Origin: an uncultured Eubacteriales bacterium
GTDB taxonomy: Bacteria; Bacillota; Clostridia; Christensenellales; Aristaeellaceae
DNA length: 57,859 bases
Direction: 5' to 3'
Assembly: GCA_902795275.1 (NCBI GenBank)
Contig: CADBKQ010000014.1
Span: 1 to 57,859, forward strand
Each line of letters begins with the position of its first letter. The first letter of the stretch is position 1. The position numbers and the translations under genes were made by a program. This document shows, piece by piece, positions 45,384 through 54,126 of the stretch. The notes under the pieces are model-generated. The model was not told where the DNA came from. It made no database searches and worked only from the letters and a program-made list of their open reading frames with translations.

Positions 45384-45413
45384 CAGTATGGCACCGGGGA
45401 GAGTGGGTTATGC
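45384..45413 (-). promoter_or_regulatory. Possible sigma-F/sigma-G promoter of sigG
   Basis: GCATA (45413-45409) and CATACTG (45390-45384) lie 18 bases apart, close to the forespore consensus GMATR and CATNMTA. Autoregulation of sigG by SigG is known in Bacillus; this assignment is inference. Confidence 0.4.
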
Positions 45414-45430
45414 AGCTTGGAGGGAAGTTT

Positions 45431-45594
45431 TTAGGAGGCAATAGGCATTAGGGATTAGGCAATAGGTAATAGGCATTAGGCAATAGATAGCAAGGAACCT
45501 GCCAAAAGCCTTCCCCTCAAGGGGAAGGCTTTTGTATTGTCCCCTATTCCCTATTGCCTATTCCCTATTGCCTAATCCCCATTCCCTAATCCCT
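45431..45594. repeat. Heptamer arrays flanking a short CCAAAAGCC hairpin
   Basis: Left arm (45431-45487) of ATTAGGC/AATAGGC/AATAGGT units, central hairpin CCAAAAGCCTTCCCCTCAAG with its complement (45502-45533), and an inverted right arm (45541-45594) of CCCTATT/GCCTATT units. It fills the gap between ftsW and sigG. Confidence 0.85.
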
Positions 45595-46727
45595 CATATC
45601 AAGTTATCAGAGCAAGACCGGCTGATATTGAGCACAATCCCCACCGCCGCCATGGTAATGGACAGGGACGTGCCGCCCGCGCTGAAAAAGGGCAGGGGCA
45701 GGCCGGTGGTGGGCAGGATGCCGACCACCACGCCCATGTTGATGAACGCCTGCACGGAGATCATGCCAATGATGCCCGCCGCCAGCAGGCAGCCAAAGCG
45801 GTCGTCGCACCGCATGGCGATGCGCATGCCCGCCAGCATGAAGGCCACGAACAGCAATATCACCGCCAGGCACCCCGCCAGCCCGAAGTCCTCGCCCACG
45901 ATGGCGAAAATGAAGTCGCTCTCCGGGTAGGGCAGGTAGGCGTACTTCTGCCGCCCCTGGCCCAGGCCCATGCCGAACAGCCCGCCGGAGCCAAAGGCAA
46001 TCAGGGATTGGGACAGTTGGTACCCTTCGTCGCTCATTTTGGCGAAGGGGTCGGTGAAGGAAAGCAGCCGCTCCCGCCGGTACTCCGCGCTCCAGGCGTA
46101 GTATGCCCCGACGATCAGCCCGCCAGCCCCCAAGAACGCCATGTGCCGCCATTTCGCCCCCGCCAGCATCACCATCAGCACAGATACAATGATGATCGTA
46201 CCCGCGGTGGACAGGTTCGGCTGCTCCAAAATCAGCAGGAACATGACGCCGGGGACGATGAGCACCGGCAGGATGCCCGCGAACAGCTTTTCGATCTTCT
46301 TCCCCCGGGAGGTCAGGGTCATGGCCATGAAGAGGACGGTAGCGTATTTGGCCAGCTCGCCCGGCTGGAAGGACAGCGGCCCCAGCGCCAGCCAGCGGCG
46401 GGAGCCGTTGATGGATTTTCCAATACCTGGTATAACAACCAATATCAGCAGTACGGCGCTGAGGATCACGCCGCCCACCACCACCCGCCGCCGCTGCCAG
46501 AAATGGTAGGGGATGCGCATGGTGACGCTCATCGCCGCCGCGCCCACCGCCACGCCGAAGAACTGCTTCTTCACTTCGGACAGCGCGTCGCCCCGATCCT
46601 GGGCTTTGTAATAGGTCGCGCTGAACAGCGTCAGCAGCCCCAGCAACAGCAGCATCACCATCAGCGTCAGCAGCGTTTTGTCCACAGGCTTTGTCCTTCT
46701 GCGGATGTGCGGAGGAAGTGTCGTCAT
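45594..46727 (-). CDS. ftsW: SEDS peptidoglycan glycosyltransferase FtsW/SpoVE
   Basis: A 377-residue polytopic protein with about ten membrane segments that polymerises lipid II with its partner class B PBP. Family landmarks include INGSRRWLALGPLSFQPGELAK, the ESDFIFAIVGEDFG loop with the conserved aspartate, and the C-terminal LPTTGLPLPFFSAGGTSL. FtsW (vegetative division) and SpoVE (spore cortex) cannot be separated by sequence alone; only one SEDS protein is in this cluster. The ATG at 46727 follows AAAGGA. A GIY-YIG gene and a palindrome have come between it and murD, its usual upstream neighbour. Confidence 0.93.
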   Translation of the reverse strand: MTTLPPHIRRRTKPVDKTLLTLMVMLLLLGLLTLFSATYYKAQDRGDALSEVKKQFFGVAVGAAAMSVTMRIPYHFWQRRRVVVGGVILSAVLLILVVIPGIGKSINGSRRWLALGPLSFQPGELAKYATVLFMAMTLTSRGKKIEKLFAGILPVLIVPGVMFLLILEQPNLSTAGTIIIVSVLMVMLAGAKWRHMAFLGAGGLIVGAYYAWSAEYRRERLLSFTDPFAKMSDEGYQLSQSLIAFGSGGLFGMGLGQGRQKYAYLPYPESDFIFAIVGEDFGLAGCLAVILLFVAFMLAGMRIAMRCDDRFGCLLAAGIIGMISVQAFINMGVVVGILPTTGLPLPFFSAGGTSLSITMAAVGIVLNISRSCSDNLI

Positions 46728-46788
46728 GGCGGGCGTCCTTTCTTCACTGAACGGTTATATGCACTTTCGCTTTTCCCAACACCCCAAC

Positions 46789-46924
46789 TGTCATCCCGAC
46801 CGAAGCGAAGCGGAGTGGAGGGACCTGAAAGCTGGATATCGACGGAGTAATTGCTCCGTTTATCGTGTTTCTCTCAGGTCCCTCCACTCCGCTTCGCTCT
46901 CGCTCCACTTCGGTCGGGATGACA
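46789..46924. repeat. TGTCATCCCGACCGAAG palindrome, copy 4, beside a GIY-YIG gene
   Basis: A 136-base element with ends TGTCATCCCGACCGAAGCGA and CTTCGGTCGGGATGACA and cores GGAGGGACCTGAAAG / TTTCTCTCAGGTCCCTCC. It sits 70 bases from a GIY-YIG gene, between ftsW and murD. Unlike copy 3 the gene lies outside the palindrome. Confidence 0.88.
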
Positions 46925-46993
46925 GTGTTTGTGTGTTTTTCAAAAGCTTGGTGCGCATGCCGCTGCTTTTCAGGCGAAAGAATTGCTGCGTCA

Positions 46994-47296
46994 CTAAAAA
47001 AACTGAATTTCCGACAGGAGGATTTCCCGCCATGTTGGATTAAGCGTTTCCACCAGCCAGTTCTTCTTTGCCCGCGACCATCTCTTCAACTGTTTTTCTC
47101 TTTCGATGGCGGCGCGGGCGTCCTCAAACTGTTCAAAATAAACCAGTTTATGGATTTTGTATTGCTTCGTAAAACCGTCGATCATGCCGCTTTTATGCTC
47201 AACGACTCTGCGGGCCAGGTTGTTTGTGAATCCGATATACATGGCGTTGCCGTTATAGCTGGTCATGATGTAGACGAAGAACGAACGGCTGTTCAT
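46994..47296 (-). CDS. GIY-YIG family endonuclease, second copy
   Basis: A 100-residue paralogue of the GIY-YIG protein at 39951, with FFVYIMTSYNGNAMYIG, TNNLARRVVEHKSG, KLVYFEQFED and KKNWLVETLNPTW all kept. Its ATG overlaps the murD stop codon (ATGA), so it is translated as part of the cell-wall operon. Composition is GC-rich like its neighbours, suggesting longer residence than the other copy. A type-3 palindrome lies 70 bases downstream. Whether it now serves the operon or is just a passenger is unknown. Confidence 0.88.
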   Translation of the reverse strand: MNSRSFFVYIMTSYNGNAMYIGFTNNLARRVVEHKSGMIDGFTKQYKIHKLVYFEQFEDARAAIEREKQLKRWSRAKKNWLVETLNPTWREILLSEIQFF

Positions 47297-48654
47297 ACCA
47301 GTTCCGCCACGATCTGCTTGAACACCCTGCCTCTTTGCTCGTAGTCCTCGAACATATCGAAGGAGGCGCAGGCGGGAGACAGGAGCACGTTGCCGCCGGG
47401 CTTCGACAATGCGCGGCACATATCGACGGCCTCCTGCATGCTGCCCGCGTGGTGGATGGCGGTATAACCCGCCTTACGCAGCGCGGCTTCGATCTGGGGC
47501 GCGGTGACGCCGATCAATACGCAGTTTTCGATCAGCGGGGTCTTTACGATCTCCTCGGCCAGCGGGTCGAAGGACACGTGCTTGTCGTAGCCGCCCAGGA
47601 TGAGGGCTGTCGGGGCCTTCATGCTCTGCACGGCCTTGATGGTGCTGTCCACGTTGGTGCCCTTGCTGTCGTTGATGTAGCGCACGCCCTCCAGTTCCCT
47701 TGTAAACTCGATGCGGTGCTCCACGCCGGGGAAGGTGCGCAGGGCCTGGCGGATGACCGGCGCGGGCACGCCCCGGGAGAAGGCCATGGCCGCGGCGGCC
47801 AGGGCGTTTTCCAGGTTGTGGGGGCCGGGGATGCGCAGTTCCTCCGCCTCGCAGACGGCCTTTTCTTCTGAACCAATCCGCACGACGATCTTCCCATCCC
47901 GGACGAAAGCGCCCTGCTCCACCTCATGCAGCCGGGAGAAGAACAGCGCCTTGGATTTGAGGCCCTCGGCCATCTTCCGGCAGGCTTCGTCCTCGTAATT
48001 GAGCACCGCGAAGTCCTCCGGCCCCTGGGCGTCGAAGACGTGGCGCTTTAATCCTGTATACACTTCCATGGTGCCATGGCGGTTCAGGTGGTCTTCGGTC
48101 ACGTTCAGCACGGCGGCGGACAGGGGATGAAAGGTTTCCGTCGTTTCCAGCTGGAAGGAAGAAACCTCCGCCACGATCACGTGGTCGTACTTGCTCTCCA
48201 TGGCGGCGGCGGACAGGGGATAGCCGATGTTGCCGCACACGTGGGCCACCTTGCCCGCGGCCTCGAAGATCGCGCCCAGCAGGGACACGGTGGTGGTCTT
48301 GCCGTTGGTGCCGGTGACGGCCAGCAGCGCGCCCTTGGCCAGGGTGGACGCCATTTCCAGTTCGCCCGTCACGGGGATGCCCGCGGCCTTGGCGGCCCGG
48401 ACAATGGGCGCGTCAATCGGCACGCCGGGGCTGATACACAGAATGTCCTGGCCTTTCAGGGCGTCGATGCCGTCCTCGCCCAGGCGGAAGGAAATGTCCA
48501 GTTCCCGCAGGACATTCAGCTTTTCGCCGAAGGCGTCCTCGGGCTTCATATCGTTGACCGTCACCACGGCCCCGGCGCGGTGCAGCAGCTGCGCCGCGGC
48601 AATGCCGCTGCGGGCCATGCCCACGATCAAAACTTTTTTATGCTGCCAATCCAA
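47293..48654 (-). CDS. murD: UDP-N-acetylmuramoylalanine--D-glutamate ligase MurD
   Basis: A 453-residue Mur ligase adding D-glutamate to UDP-MurNAc-L-Ala. The N-terminal Rossmann part begins LDWQHKKVLIVGMARSGIAAA; the central ATPase has AVTGTNGKTTT and the ligase motif LNVTEDHLNRHG; the C-terminal domain has YINDSKGTNVDSTIKAV and LILGGYDKH. I prefer the TTG at 48654, spaced six bases from GGGGTG and matching family starts; a GTG at 48663 and another at 48693 inside mraY are alternatives. It follows mraY directly, as in other Firmicutes. Confidence 0.95.
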   Translation of the reverse strand: MDWQHKKVLIVGMARSGIAAAQLLHRAGAVVTVNDMKPEDAFGEKLNVLRELDISFRLGEDGIDALKGQDILCISPGVPIDAPIVRAAKAAGIPVTGELEMASTLAKGALLAVTGTNGKTTTVSLLGAIFEAAGKVAHVCGNIGYPLSAAAMESKYDHVIVAEVSSFQLETTETFHPLSAAVLNVTEDHLNRHGTMEVYTGLKRHVFDAQGPEDFAVLNYEDEACRKMAEGLKSKALFFSRLHEVEQGAFVRDGKIVVRIGSEEKAVCEAEELRIPGPHNLENALAAAAMAFSRGVPAPVIRQALRTFPGVEHRIEFTRELEGVRYINDSKGTNVDSTIKAVQSMKAPTALILGGYDKHVSFDPLAEEIVKTPLIENCVLIGVTAPQIEAALRKAGYTAIHHAGSMQEAVDMCRALSKPGGNVLLSPACASFDMFEDYEQRGRVFKQIVAELV

Positions 48655-48668
48655 CGGAATCACCCCGC

Positions 48669-49706
48669 TTAATAAAACTTCGCCATGCTCCACACCGCCA
48701 GCACGGACAGGACGAGGGTGACGGCGGCGTACATGAGCACGATCTGGTTTTCCTTCATGCCACAGAGCTCGAAGTGGTGATGGAGGGGGGACATTTTGAA
48801 GATGCGCCTGCCCTCGCCGTACTTCTTCTTGGTGTATTTGAAATATCCCCGCTGCAGCATCACGGAAAGGGAGCTCATGATGCAGGTGAAGGAAATCAGG
48901 ATCAGCAAAAACTGGGTCCTGGTCAGCATGGCGACGCCCACCATGGCCCCGCCGATGAACATGCTGCCGGTGTCGCCCATAAAGATTTTCGCCGGGTGGC
49001 GGTTATACCGCAGGAAGCCGATGCTGGCCCCCGCCAGCGCGAAGCAGAGGATGGAAATGGGCATGCCCCAGGCGACGTCCAGCGTCTTTGGGGTCATGAA
49101 CAGCACGATCAAGCCAAACGCCGCCATGCCCACAATCGTGACGGAGGACAGCAGCCCGTCCACCCCGTCCTGGAGGTTGGCGGAGTTCGTAATAAACATC
49201 ACCAGCACGGTCATGATGGGGATGTAAAAAATCCCCAAATCCCAGGTGAGATTTGTAAAAGGAATGATGACTTCGCTGCCCAGTTTTTGGTAGCAGAACG
49301 CGGAAAAGGCCAGGCCGATCACCATCTGGCCGATCAGCTTCTGCTTGGGCTTTAAGCCCTCGTGGTCCTTCTTCACGTCCTTGATGTAGTCGTCCGGGAA
49401 GCCGAACAGGGCCATGCAGCCCACGGTGATGAACAGCAGCGGCCACAGGGCGTTGTTCAGCCCCAGCGCCCAGCCGTTCTTGACGCTCAGGATGACGGAA
49501 AAAACCAGCGTCACCGCCACCGTGGAAAGCGCGGTCACGATGCCGCCCATGTTGGGCGTGCCCTGCTTGGCCAGGTGCGCCTGGGGCCCCAGGTCGTAGA
49601 TGGTCTGGCCGAACTTGAGCTTCTTTAGAAAGGGCAGGAACTTCGGCATCACCAGGAGTACCACCGCCACGGCGCAGACCATGGCAAACACAGCAATCAA
49701 ATACAT
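48669..49706 (-). CDS. mraY: Phospho-N-acetylmuramoyl-pentapeptide-transferase MraY
   Basis: A 345-residue membrane enzyme with about ten segments that makes lipid I from undecaprenyl phosphate and UDP-MurNAc-pentapeptide. Conserved items are GTPNMGGI, the aspartate pair in GFPDDYIKDVKK, NLQDGVDGLLSS, the GDTGSMFIGGA loop and the HHH motif in MSPLHHHFEL. All active-site acids are kept; NSANLQDGVDG is slightly different from the common NAVNLTDGLDG. A pair of heptamer arrays separates it from murE, where murF often lies. Confidence 0.96.
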   Translation of the reverse strand: MYLIAVFAMVCAVAVVLLVMPKFLPFLKKLKFGQTIYDLGPQAHLAKQGTPNMGGIVTALSTVAVTLVFSVILSVKNGWALGLNNALWPLLFITVGCMALFGFPDDYIKDVKKDHEGLKPKQKLIGQMVIGLAFSAFCYQKLGSEVIIPFTNLTWDLGIFYIPIMTVLVMFITNSANLQDGVDGLLSSVTIVGMAAFGLIVLFMTPKTLDVAWGMPISILCFALAGASIGFLRYNRHPAKIFMGDTGSMFIGGAMVGVAMLTRTQFLLILISFTCIMSSLSVMLQRGYFKYTKKKYGEGRRIFKMSPLHHHFELCGMKENQIVLMYAAVTLVLSVLAVWSMAKFY

Positions 49707-49732
49707 GGCTGTCAGGAACCTTTCTTGCGTAG

Positions 49733-49810
49733 TTAGGGATTAGGGAATAGGGATTAGGGATTAGGAAGTTTGGAGTGTCCCCTATTCCCTAATCCCTATT
49801 CCCTCATCCC
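49733..49810. repeat. Close inverted pair of heptamer arrays
   Basis: Four ATTAGGG/AATAGGG units (49733-49765) and four inverted units (49779-49810) with only 13 bases between, so the RNA would fold into a long hairpin between murE and mraY. Confidence 0.88.
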
Positions 49811-49812
49811 TT

Positions 49813-51270
49813 TCATTCCCTCATTTCCTTGAGCAATTCCGCCACCACGACCTTTTCATCGAAGGGCCGCTTCACGCCCATGATCTCCTGATAGGTCTCG
49901 TGGCCCTTGCCGGCGAGGACGATAATGTCCCCCTCCCGGCCCATTTGCAGGGCATAGCGGATGGCCTCGCGGCGGTTCTCGATGACGGTGTATTTCCCGT
50001 CGGTCTTTTTGATGCCGTCCTCGATGGCGGCCAAAATCTCCATGGGGTCTTCGGTGCGGGGATTGTCGCTGGTCAGGATGGAAAAGTCCGCCAGCCTGCC
50101 GCTGATTTCGCCCATGACGGGGCGCTTGATGTGGTCGCGGTCGCCGCCGCAGCCGAACAGGGAAATGACCCGGCCCTTCGTGAACTCCCGCACGGCGGTG
50201 AGAATATTTTCCAGCGCGTCGGGAGAATGGGAATAGTCCAGGATCACCTTATACGGCGTATGCGTGTCCAGCACCTCCGCCCGGCCCGGCACGCCCTTGA
50301 CCTTTTCCAGCGCGGCGGTGATGGTCTCCGGCGCCACGCCCATGATCAGGGCCACAGCCGCGGCGGCCAGGGCGTTGTATACATTGAACATGCCGGTCAG
50401 ATGCAGATGCACCGGCATTTCGTTCACGTCGAACAGCTTCATGATAAAGGAAACGCCGTTCTCCGTGATCTCAATATCCCGGGCGAAAATGTCCGCGTTG
50501 TTGCAGATGCCGAAGGTGGAGTGGGGCACCTGGATGTCCTTCAAAATGTCCTTGCTGGTGTCGTCGTCCACGTTGATGGCGGCGTTGCTCAGCCATTCGG
50601 GGGTGAAGAAGGACTTCTTGCATTCAAAGTACCGCTCCATGGTGCCGAACAGATCCAGGTGGTCTTCGCTCAGGTTGGTGTAGCAGCCCGCCTCAAAATG
50701 CACGCCCACCAGTCGGCCCATCTCAATGGCGTGGGCGGACACCTCCATACTGACCACCGTCACGCCCGCGTCCCGCATCATGCGCAGGGTGCGGAAAAAG
50801 TCGATGGGTTCGGGCGTGGTGAACTCGCTCTTCACGTACTCCTGGCCGATCATGTTGCCCGTGGTGCCGATGAGCCCCACCTTGTACCCGGCCTCCTCCA
50901 TAATGGCCTTGACCAGATAACTGGTGGTGGTCTTGCCCTTGGTGCCGGTGATGCCCAGCAGCTTCATTTCCTTGTCGGGGTGGCCGTAAAACGCCGCCGC
51001 CATCAGACTCATCGCGGCGCGCACCTTCTTGACCTTCACCTGGGGCACGTCCAGTTCATCCAGGAAGCGCGTCACCACCAGCGCCACAGCGCCGTTTTCA
51101 ATGGCCTGGGGCGCGAAGGAATGGCCGTCGAAGCGCATGCCGGGGATGCAGAAATACAGCCCGCGATCCAGCTTCTTCCGGCTGTCCAGGCTCATGGAGC
51201 CGATCTCGCACTCCCCGCGGATGTCCAGCACTTCCGCTTCCGCGGCTTTGGCTAAGACGGATAGCAACAT
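49813..51270 (-). CDS. murE: UDP-MurNAc-tripeptide synthetase MurE, meso-DAP type
   Basis: A 485-residue Mur ligase adding the third amino acid of the stem peptide. The ATP loop is GITGTKGKTTT, the central carbamate-lysine and substrate stretch reads TTPEPIDFFRTLRMM and VSMEVSAHAIEMGR, and the residue-selecting motif is DNPRTEDP. DNPR indicates meso-diaminopimelate rather than lysine. ATG at 51270 is seven bases from GGAGTG; a GTG nine bases earlier is in frame. It lies downstream of spoVD/ftsI with a heptamer array and hairpin in between. Confidence 0.96.
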   Translation of the reverse strand: MLLSVLAKAAEAEVLDIRGECEIGSMSLDSRKKLDRGLYFCIPGMRFDGHSFAPQAIENGAVALVVTRFLDELDVPQVKVKKVRAAMSLMAAAFYGHPDKEMKLLGITGTKGKTTTSYLVKAIMEEAGYKVGLIGTTGNMIGQEYVKSEFTTPEPIDFFRTLRMMRDAGVTVVSMEVSAHAIEMGRLVGVHFEAGCYTNLSEDHLDLFGTMERYFECKKSFFTPEWLSNAAINVDDDTSKDILKDIQVPHSTFGICNNADIFARDIEITENGVSFIMKLFDVNEMPVHLHLTGMFNVYNALAAAAVALIMGVAPETITAALEKVKGVPGRAEVLDTHTPYKVILDYSHSPDALENILTAVREFTKGRVISLFGCGGDRDHIKRPVMGEISGRLADFSILTSDNPRTEDPMEILAAIEDGIKKTDGKYTVIENRREAIRYALQMGREGDIIVLAGKGHETYQEIMGVKRPFDEKVVVAELLKEMRE

Positions 51271-51292
51271 GATTATCACTCCGATCTGTGGT

Positions 51293-51372
51293 GAGGGATT
51301 AGGGAATAGGGATTAGGCATTAGGGATGAGGGGACCCGCCAAAAGCCTTCCCCTCAAGGGAAAGGCTTTTGG
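51293..51372. repeat. Heptamer array plus short CCAAAAGCC hairpin
   Basis: Units AGGGATT, AGGGAAT, AGGGATT, AGGCATT, AGGGATG (51293-51331), then a hairpin CCAAAAGCCTTCCCCTCAAG...CTTTTGG (51339-51372). It lies just after the spoVD stop; the hairpin may slow transcription into murE. Confidence 0.82.
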
Positions 51373-51397
51373 GGTGTCCTTCATTCGCTAATCACCA

Positions 51398-53518
51398 TCA
51401 AGGCAACTCAAAGTAAACTTTTACTTTTGCCCCCGGCGGGGCGAAGGAATCGGCGGAAGGCTCCTGCCTCACGGCAAAGCCGGTGCCGGAAATCTCCATC
51501 TCGAAGCCCCGGGCGCGAAGCTGGCGGCCCGCTTCCACCATGGACAGGCCCTTCACGTTCGGCACGGACACCAGATCCATCGGCTGCAAAGGTTCCTTTT
51601 CAAAGGTGAAAAGCATCACCTTCGACCCCGCGGCCATCCTGGCCCCCGCGGCGGGAGCCTGGTCGCTGACCGCCGCGCTTACGCCGTCGGTCTCGCACAG
51701 CAGCATCGCGTCGGAAAGGACCTTCCTCGCTTCCGCCACAGTCAGGCCGCGAACGTCGGGCACCTGCGTCTGCGGCGGCTCGGTGGCGCCGGGGTCAGAC
51801 TTGCGAACGCCCAGGTAGCCCAGCACTTCTTCCATGACCTGCCTGGCGAAGGGCGCCGCCGTGGTGCTGCCATAGTCCACCGGCACCCGCGCTTCGTTCA
51901 CCGTCACCAGCACGGCGAAGCGGGGCTGGTCGATGGGCGCGAAGCCTAAAAAAGAACCGATGTGTACGTTGCTGACCACCCGCCCGTCCTTGTACACCTG
52001 GGCGGTGCCGGTCTTGCCGCCGATGCGGTAGCCGGGGATGGCGGCGTTTTTGCCGCCGCCGTTTTCCACCACGTTTTCCAGCAGCGTGCGCATGACGGCG
52101 CTGGTTTCGGGACGGATGGGATTCGCCACCACCGTGGGGGAAGTACGGTCGATCACGTTTCCGCCCTCGTCCCGCACTTCCTTGACGATGTAGGGCTTCA
52201 TCAGCCTGCCGCCGTTGACCACGCTGCACGCGGCGGTGATCAATTGCAGCGGCGTCACCGCCACGCTCTGCCCGAACCCGATGCGGGCCAGGTCGACGGT
52301 TTTCACATACTTGGGGTTGATCAGGATGCCCGCGCTCTCCCCCGGCAGGTCGACGCCGGTTTTCACCCCCAGGCCGAAGGCCCGCAGATACTTATAGAAG
52401 GTCTCCGTACCCATGCGCAGGGCCAGGGTCACGAAGGCGGGGTTGCAGCTGTTGGCCAGGGCCGTGGGCAGATCCTGGTTCCCGTGGCTGTTTTTCCAGC
52501 AGCGGATGCGGTCGCCGTCCACGGTGATGGAGCCGGTGCAAGTGAAATGGTCGGTCAAGGCCGCCGCGCCGCTGTCCAGTGCCGCCGAGCAGGTGAGCAT
52601 TTTGAAGGTGGAGCCGGGCTCGTACACGTCAGTGATGACCGTCAGCCGCATCAGTTCCCGCAGGGTGTCGATGTCGTTCCGGGGCGGGCTGTTGGGGTCG
52701 TAGTCCGGCTTCATGCAGACCGCCAAAATCGCCCCGGTATTCACGTCCATGACGATGCACTGGACGCTCGCCGCGTCGTTCACCTGGATGCATTCCCGCA
52801 TGGCCTTTTCCACCACGCCCTGGATGGCGCTGTCCACCGTGAGGCGCAGGGTGTAGCCCGTCTGCGGCGGGGTGTAGGCGGTTTTGCCGTCCGGCAGCAG
52901 GCGCGACCGGGCGTCCACCTCCGTGCGGAGCCGCCCGGCCTTGCCCCGCAGCAGCGTTTCATACAGGCTTTCCAGCCCGCTCTGGCCCACGGAATCCACG
53001 TTGGTCAGGCCCAAGACCTGGGAAAGCATCTCTCCCTTAGGATACACCCTTTTGGCGTCTTCGTCAAATGAAATTCCCCGCAGCAGAGCATTCATTTCTA
53101 AATTTTCTGTCCGCAGGGAACGTATTTTATCCACTGTGTCGCGGCTGACCTGGCGTTTGAGGATCACCGAGGCCAGCTTTTTATTTTGCAGTCGTTTTTC
53201 CATCGCCTCAGGGTCGGCGTCCAGGAGAGGCGCCAGCGCCTGGGAAAAGGCGGCCTCGTCCCTGACCTGCTGGGGGTTGGCGGTCACGATATACGCCGTG
53301 GCCGACAGAGCCAGCACGTCGCCGTTGCAGTCCTCAATCGTTCCCCTGCGGGCGTTCACGATCCCTTCCCGCGTCCACTGCCGCACGCCCCGGGCGGTGA
53401 GCGCTTCGCTCTGGTTCAGCGTCAGGTCGCCGATTCGTATTCCGACCAGCGCGAACAGCAGCGTCAGCGCCGTGAGCATCGTCAGTAACCGTTTTCGGGT
53501 CACAAGTCCTGCTCGCAT
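51398..53518 (-). CDS. spoVD: Class B penicillin-binding protein with PASTA domains, SpoVD/FtsI
   Basis: A 706-residue transpeptidase. One membrane segment (residues ~11-30) leads into the dimerisation domain (ARRGTIEDCNGDVLA), then the catalytic domain with the serine in EPGSTFKML (Ser303), SCN in ALANSCNPAF and KTG in GGKTGTAQVY. Two PASTA repeats close the protein (VPDVRGLTVAEARKVL and VPNVKGLSMVEAGRQL). Position after ftsL is that of FtsI/PBP2B; Clostridia often have SpoVD here, so the symbol is provisional. It cross-links septal peptidoglycan with FtsW/SpoVE. Confidence 0.92.
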   Translation of the reverse strand: MRAGLVTRKRLLTMLTALTLLFALVGIRIGDLTLNQSEALTARGVRQWTREGIVNARRGTIEDCNGDVLALSATAYIVTANPQQVRDEAAFSQALAPLLDADPEAMEKRLQNKKLASVILKRQVSRDTVDKIRSLRTENLEMNALLRGISFDEDAKRVYPKGEMLSQVLGLTNVDSVGQSGLESLYETLLRGKAGRLRTEVDARSRLLPDGKTAYTPPQTGYTLRLTVDSAIQGVVEKAMRECIQVNDAASVQCIVMDVNTGAILAVCMKPDYDPNSPPRNDIDTLRELMRLTVITDVYEPGSTFKMLTCSAALDSGAAALTDHFTCTGSITVDGDRIRCWKNSHGNQDLPTALANSCNPAFVTLALRMGTETFYKYLRAFGLGVKTGVDLPGESAGILINPKYVKTVDLARIGFGQSVAVTPLQLITAACSVVNGGRLMKPYIVKEVRDEGGNVIDRTSPTVVANPIRPETSAVMRTLLENVVENGGGKNAAIPGYRIGGKTGTAQVYKDGRVVSNVHIGSFLGFAPIDQPRFAVLVTVNEARVPVDYGSTTAAPFARQVMEEVLGYLGVRKSDPGATEPPQTQVPDVRGLTVAEARKVLSDAMLLCETDGVSAAVSDQAPAAGARMAAGSKVMLFTFEKEPLQPMDLVSVPNVKGLSMVEAGRQLRARGFEMEISGTGFAVRQEPSADSFAPPGAKVKVYFELP

Positions 53519-53557
53519 CGTGTTCCTTTCGGGCGGCAGCCGGGGCGGGAAAGCCGT

Positions 53558-54076
53558 TTACCGGCTGCCGGTTCTTACTGCTGCCGCGGCAGCGGTTTCA
53601 TTTTCTCCAAAGGGCCGGGTGTCCGGCGCATGGACGGCGACGGTCTCCGCCTTCATGGCGTCGATCATTTGCAGCCTGTGGGATGCGTCGTAGCCGATGC
53701 GCGCCATATCCCGGGCCTCCGCCACCTGCAAGGCCAGGTCGGCGTTGCGGCTCTGGATATCCAGGATGGACTGCTCCATAGCGGAAATGTTCTTGGCGAT
53801 CTCGGCCTTGCGGATCGTGCGGCTCAGCGTCAGCACGCTGAAAAGCACAAACAGCGCGCACAGGAAAATCATCGCGCCGTTGAGCGGCACAGTGACCGGC
53901 GTCCGCTTCCTCTCCGCCACTGTTTCGGCATAGAATGGCTTCTGATCCACGTCGTACCAGGAGGCGCCCACCTCCGAATCCGGCAGATGTACGTTGCTGC
54001 GCACATTCATTTTCATGGATGACGCGCGCTGCACCCCCGCTGTCACGTACTGTCCATTCTTGCCTTTATGCATCAT
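53558..54076 (-). CDS. ftsL: Cell division protein FtsL-like
   Basis: A 172-residue bitopic protein: ~65 residues of cytoplasmic tail, one membrane segment (AMIFLCALFVLFSVLTLS, residues ~68-85) and a coiled coil (KAEIAKNISAMEQSILDIQS onward) ending in a low-complexity tail. Such a layout between mraZ and the class B PBP identifies FtsL, which with DivIC and DivIB activates FtsW-FtsI. Sequence similarity in FtsL is low, so the call rests on position and topology. GGAGG precedes the ATG at 54076. Confidence 0.8.
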   Translation of the reverse strand: MMHKGKNGQYVTAGVQRASSMKMNVRSNVHLPDSEVGASWYDVDQKPFYAETVAERKRTPVTVPLNGAMIFLCALFVLFSVLTLSRTIRKAEIAKNISAMEQSILDIQSRNADLALQVAEARDMARIGYDASHRLQMIDAMKAETVAVHAPDTRPFGENETAAAAAVRTGSR

Positions 54077-54126
54077 TATATCCTCCCCTCGGGAAATTTA
54101 GAACGAAACGAACACGATGATTTAGT

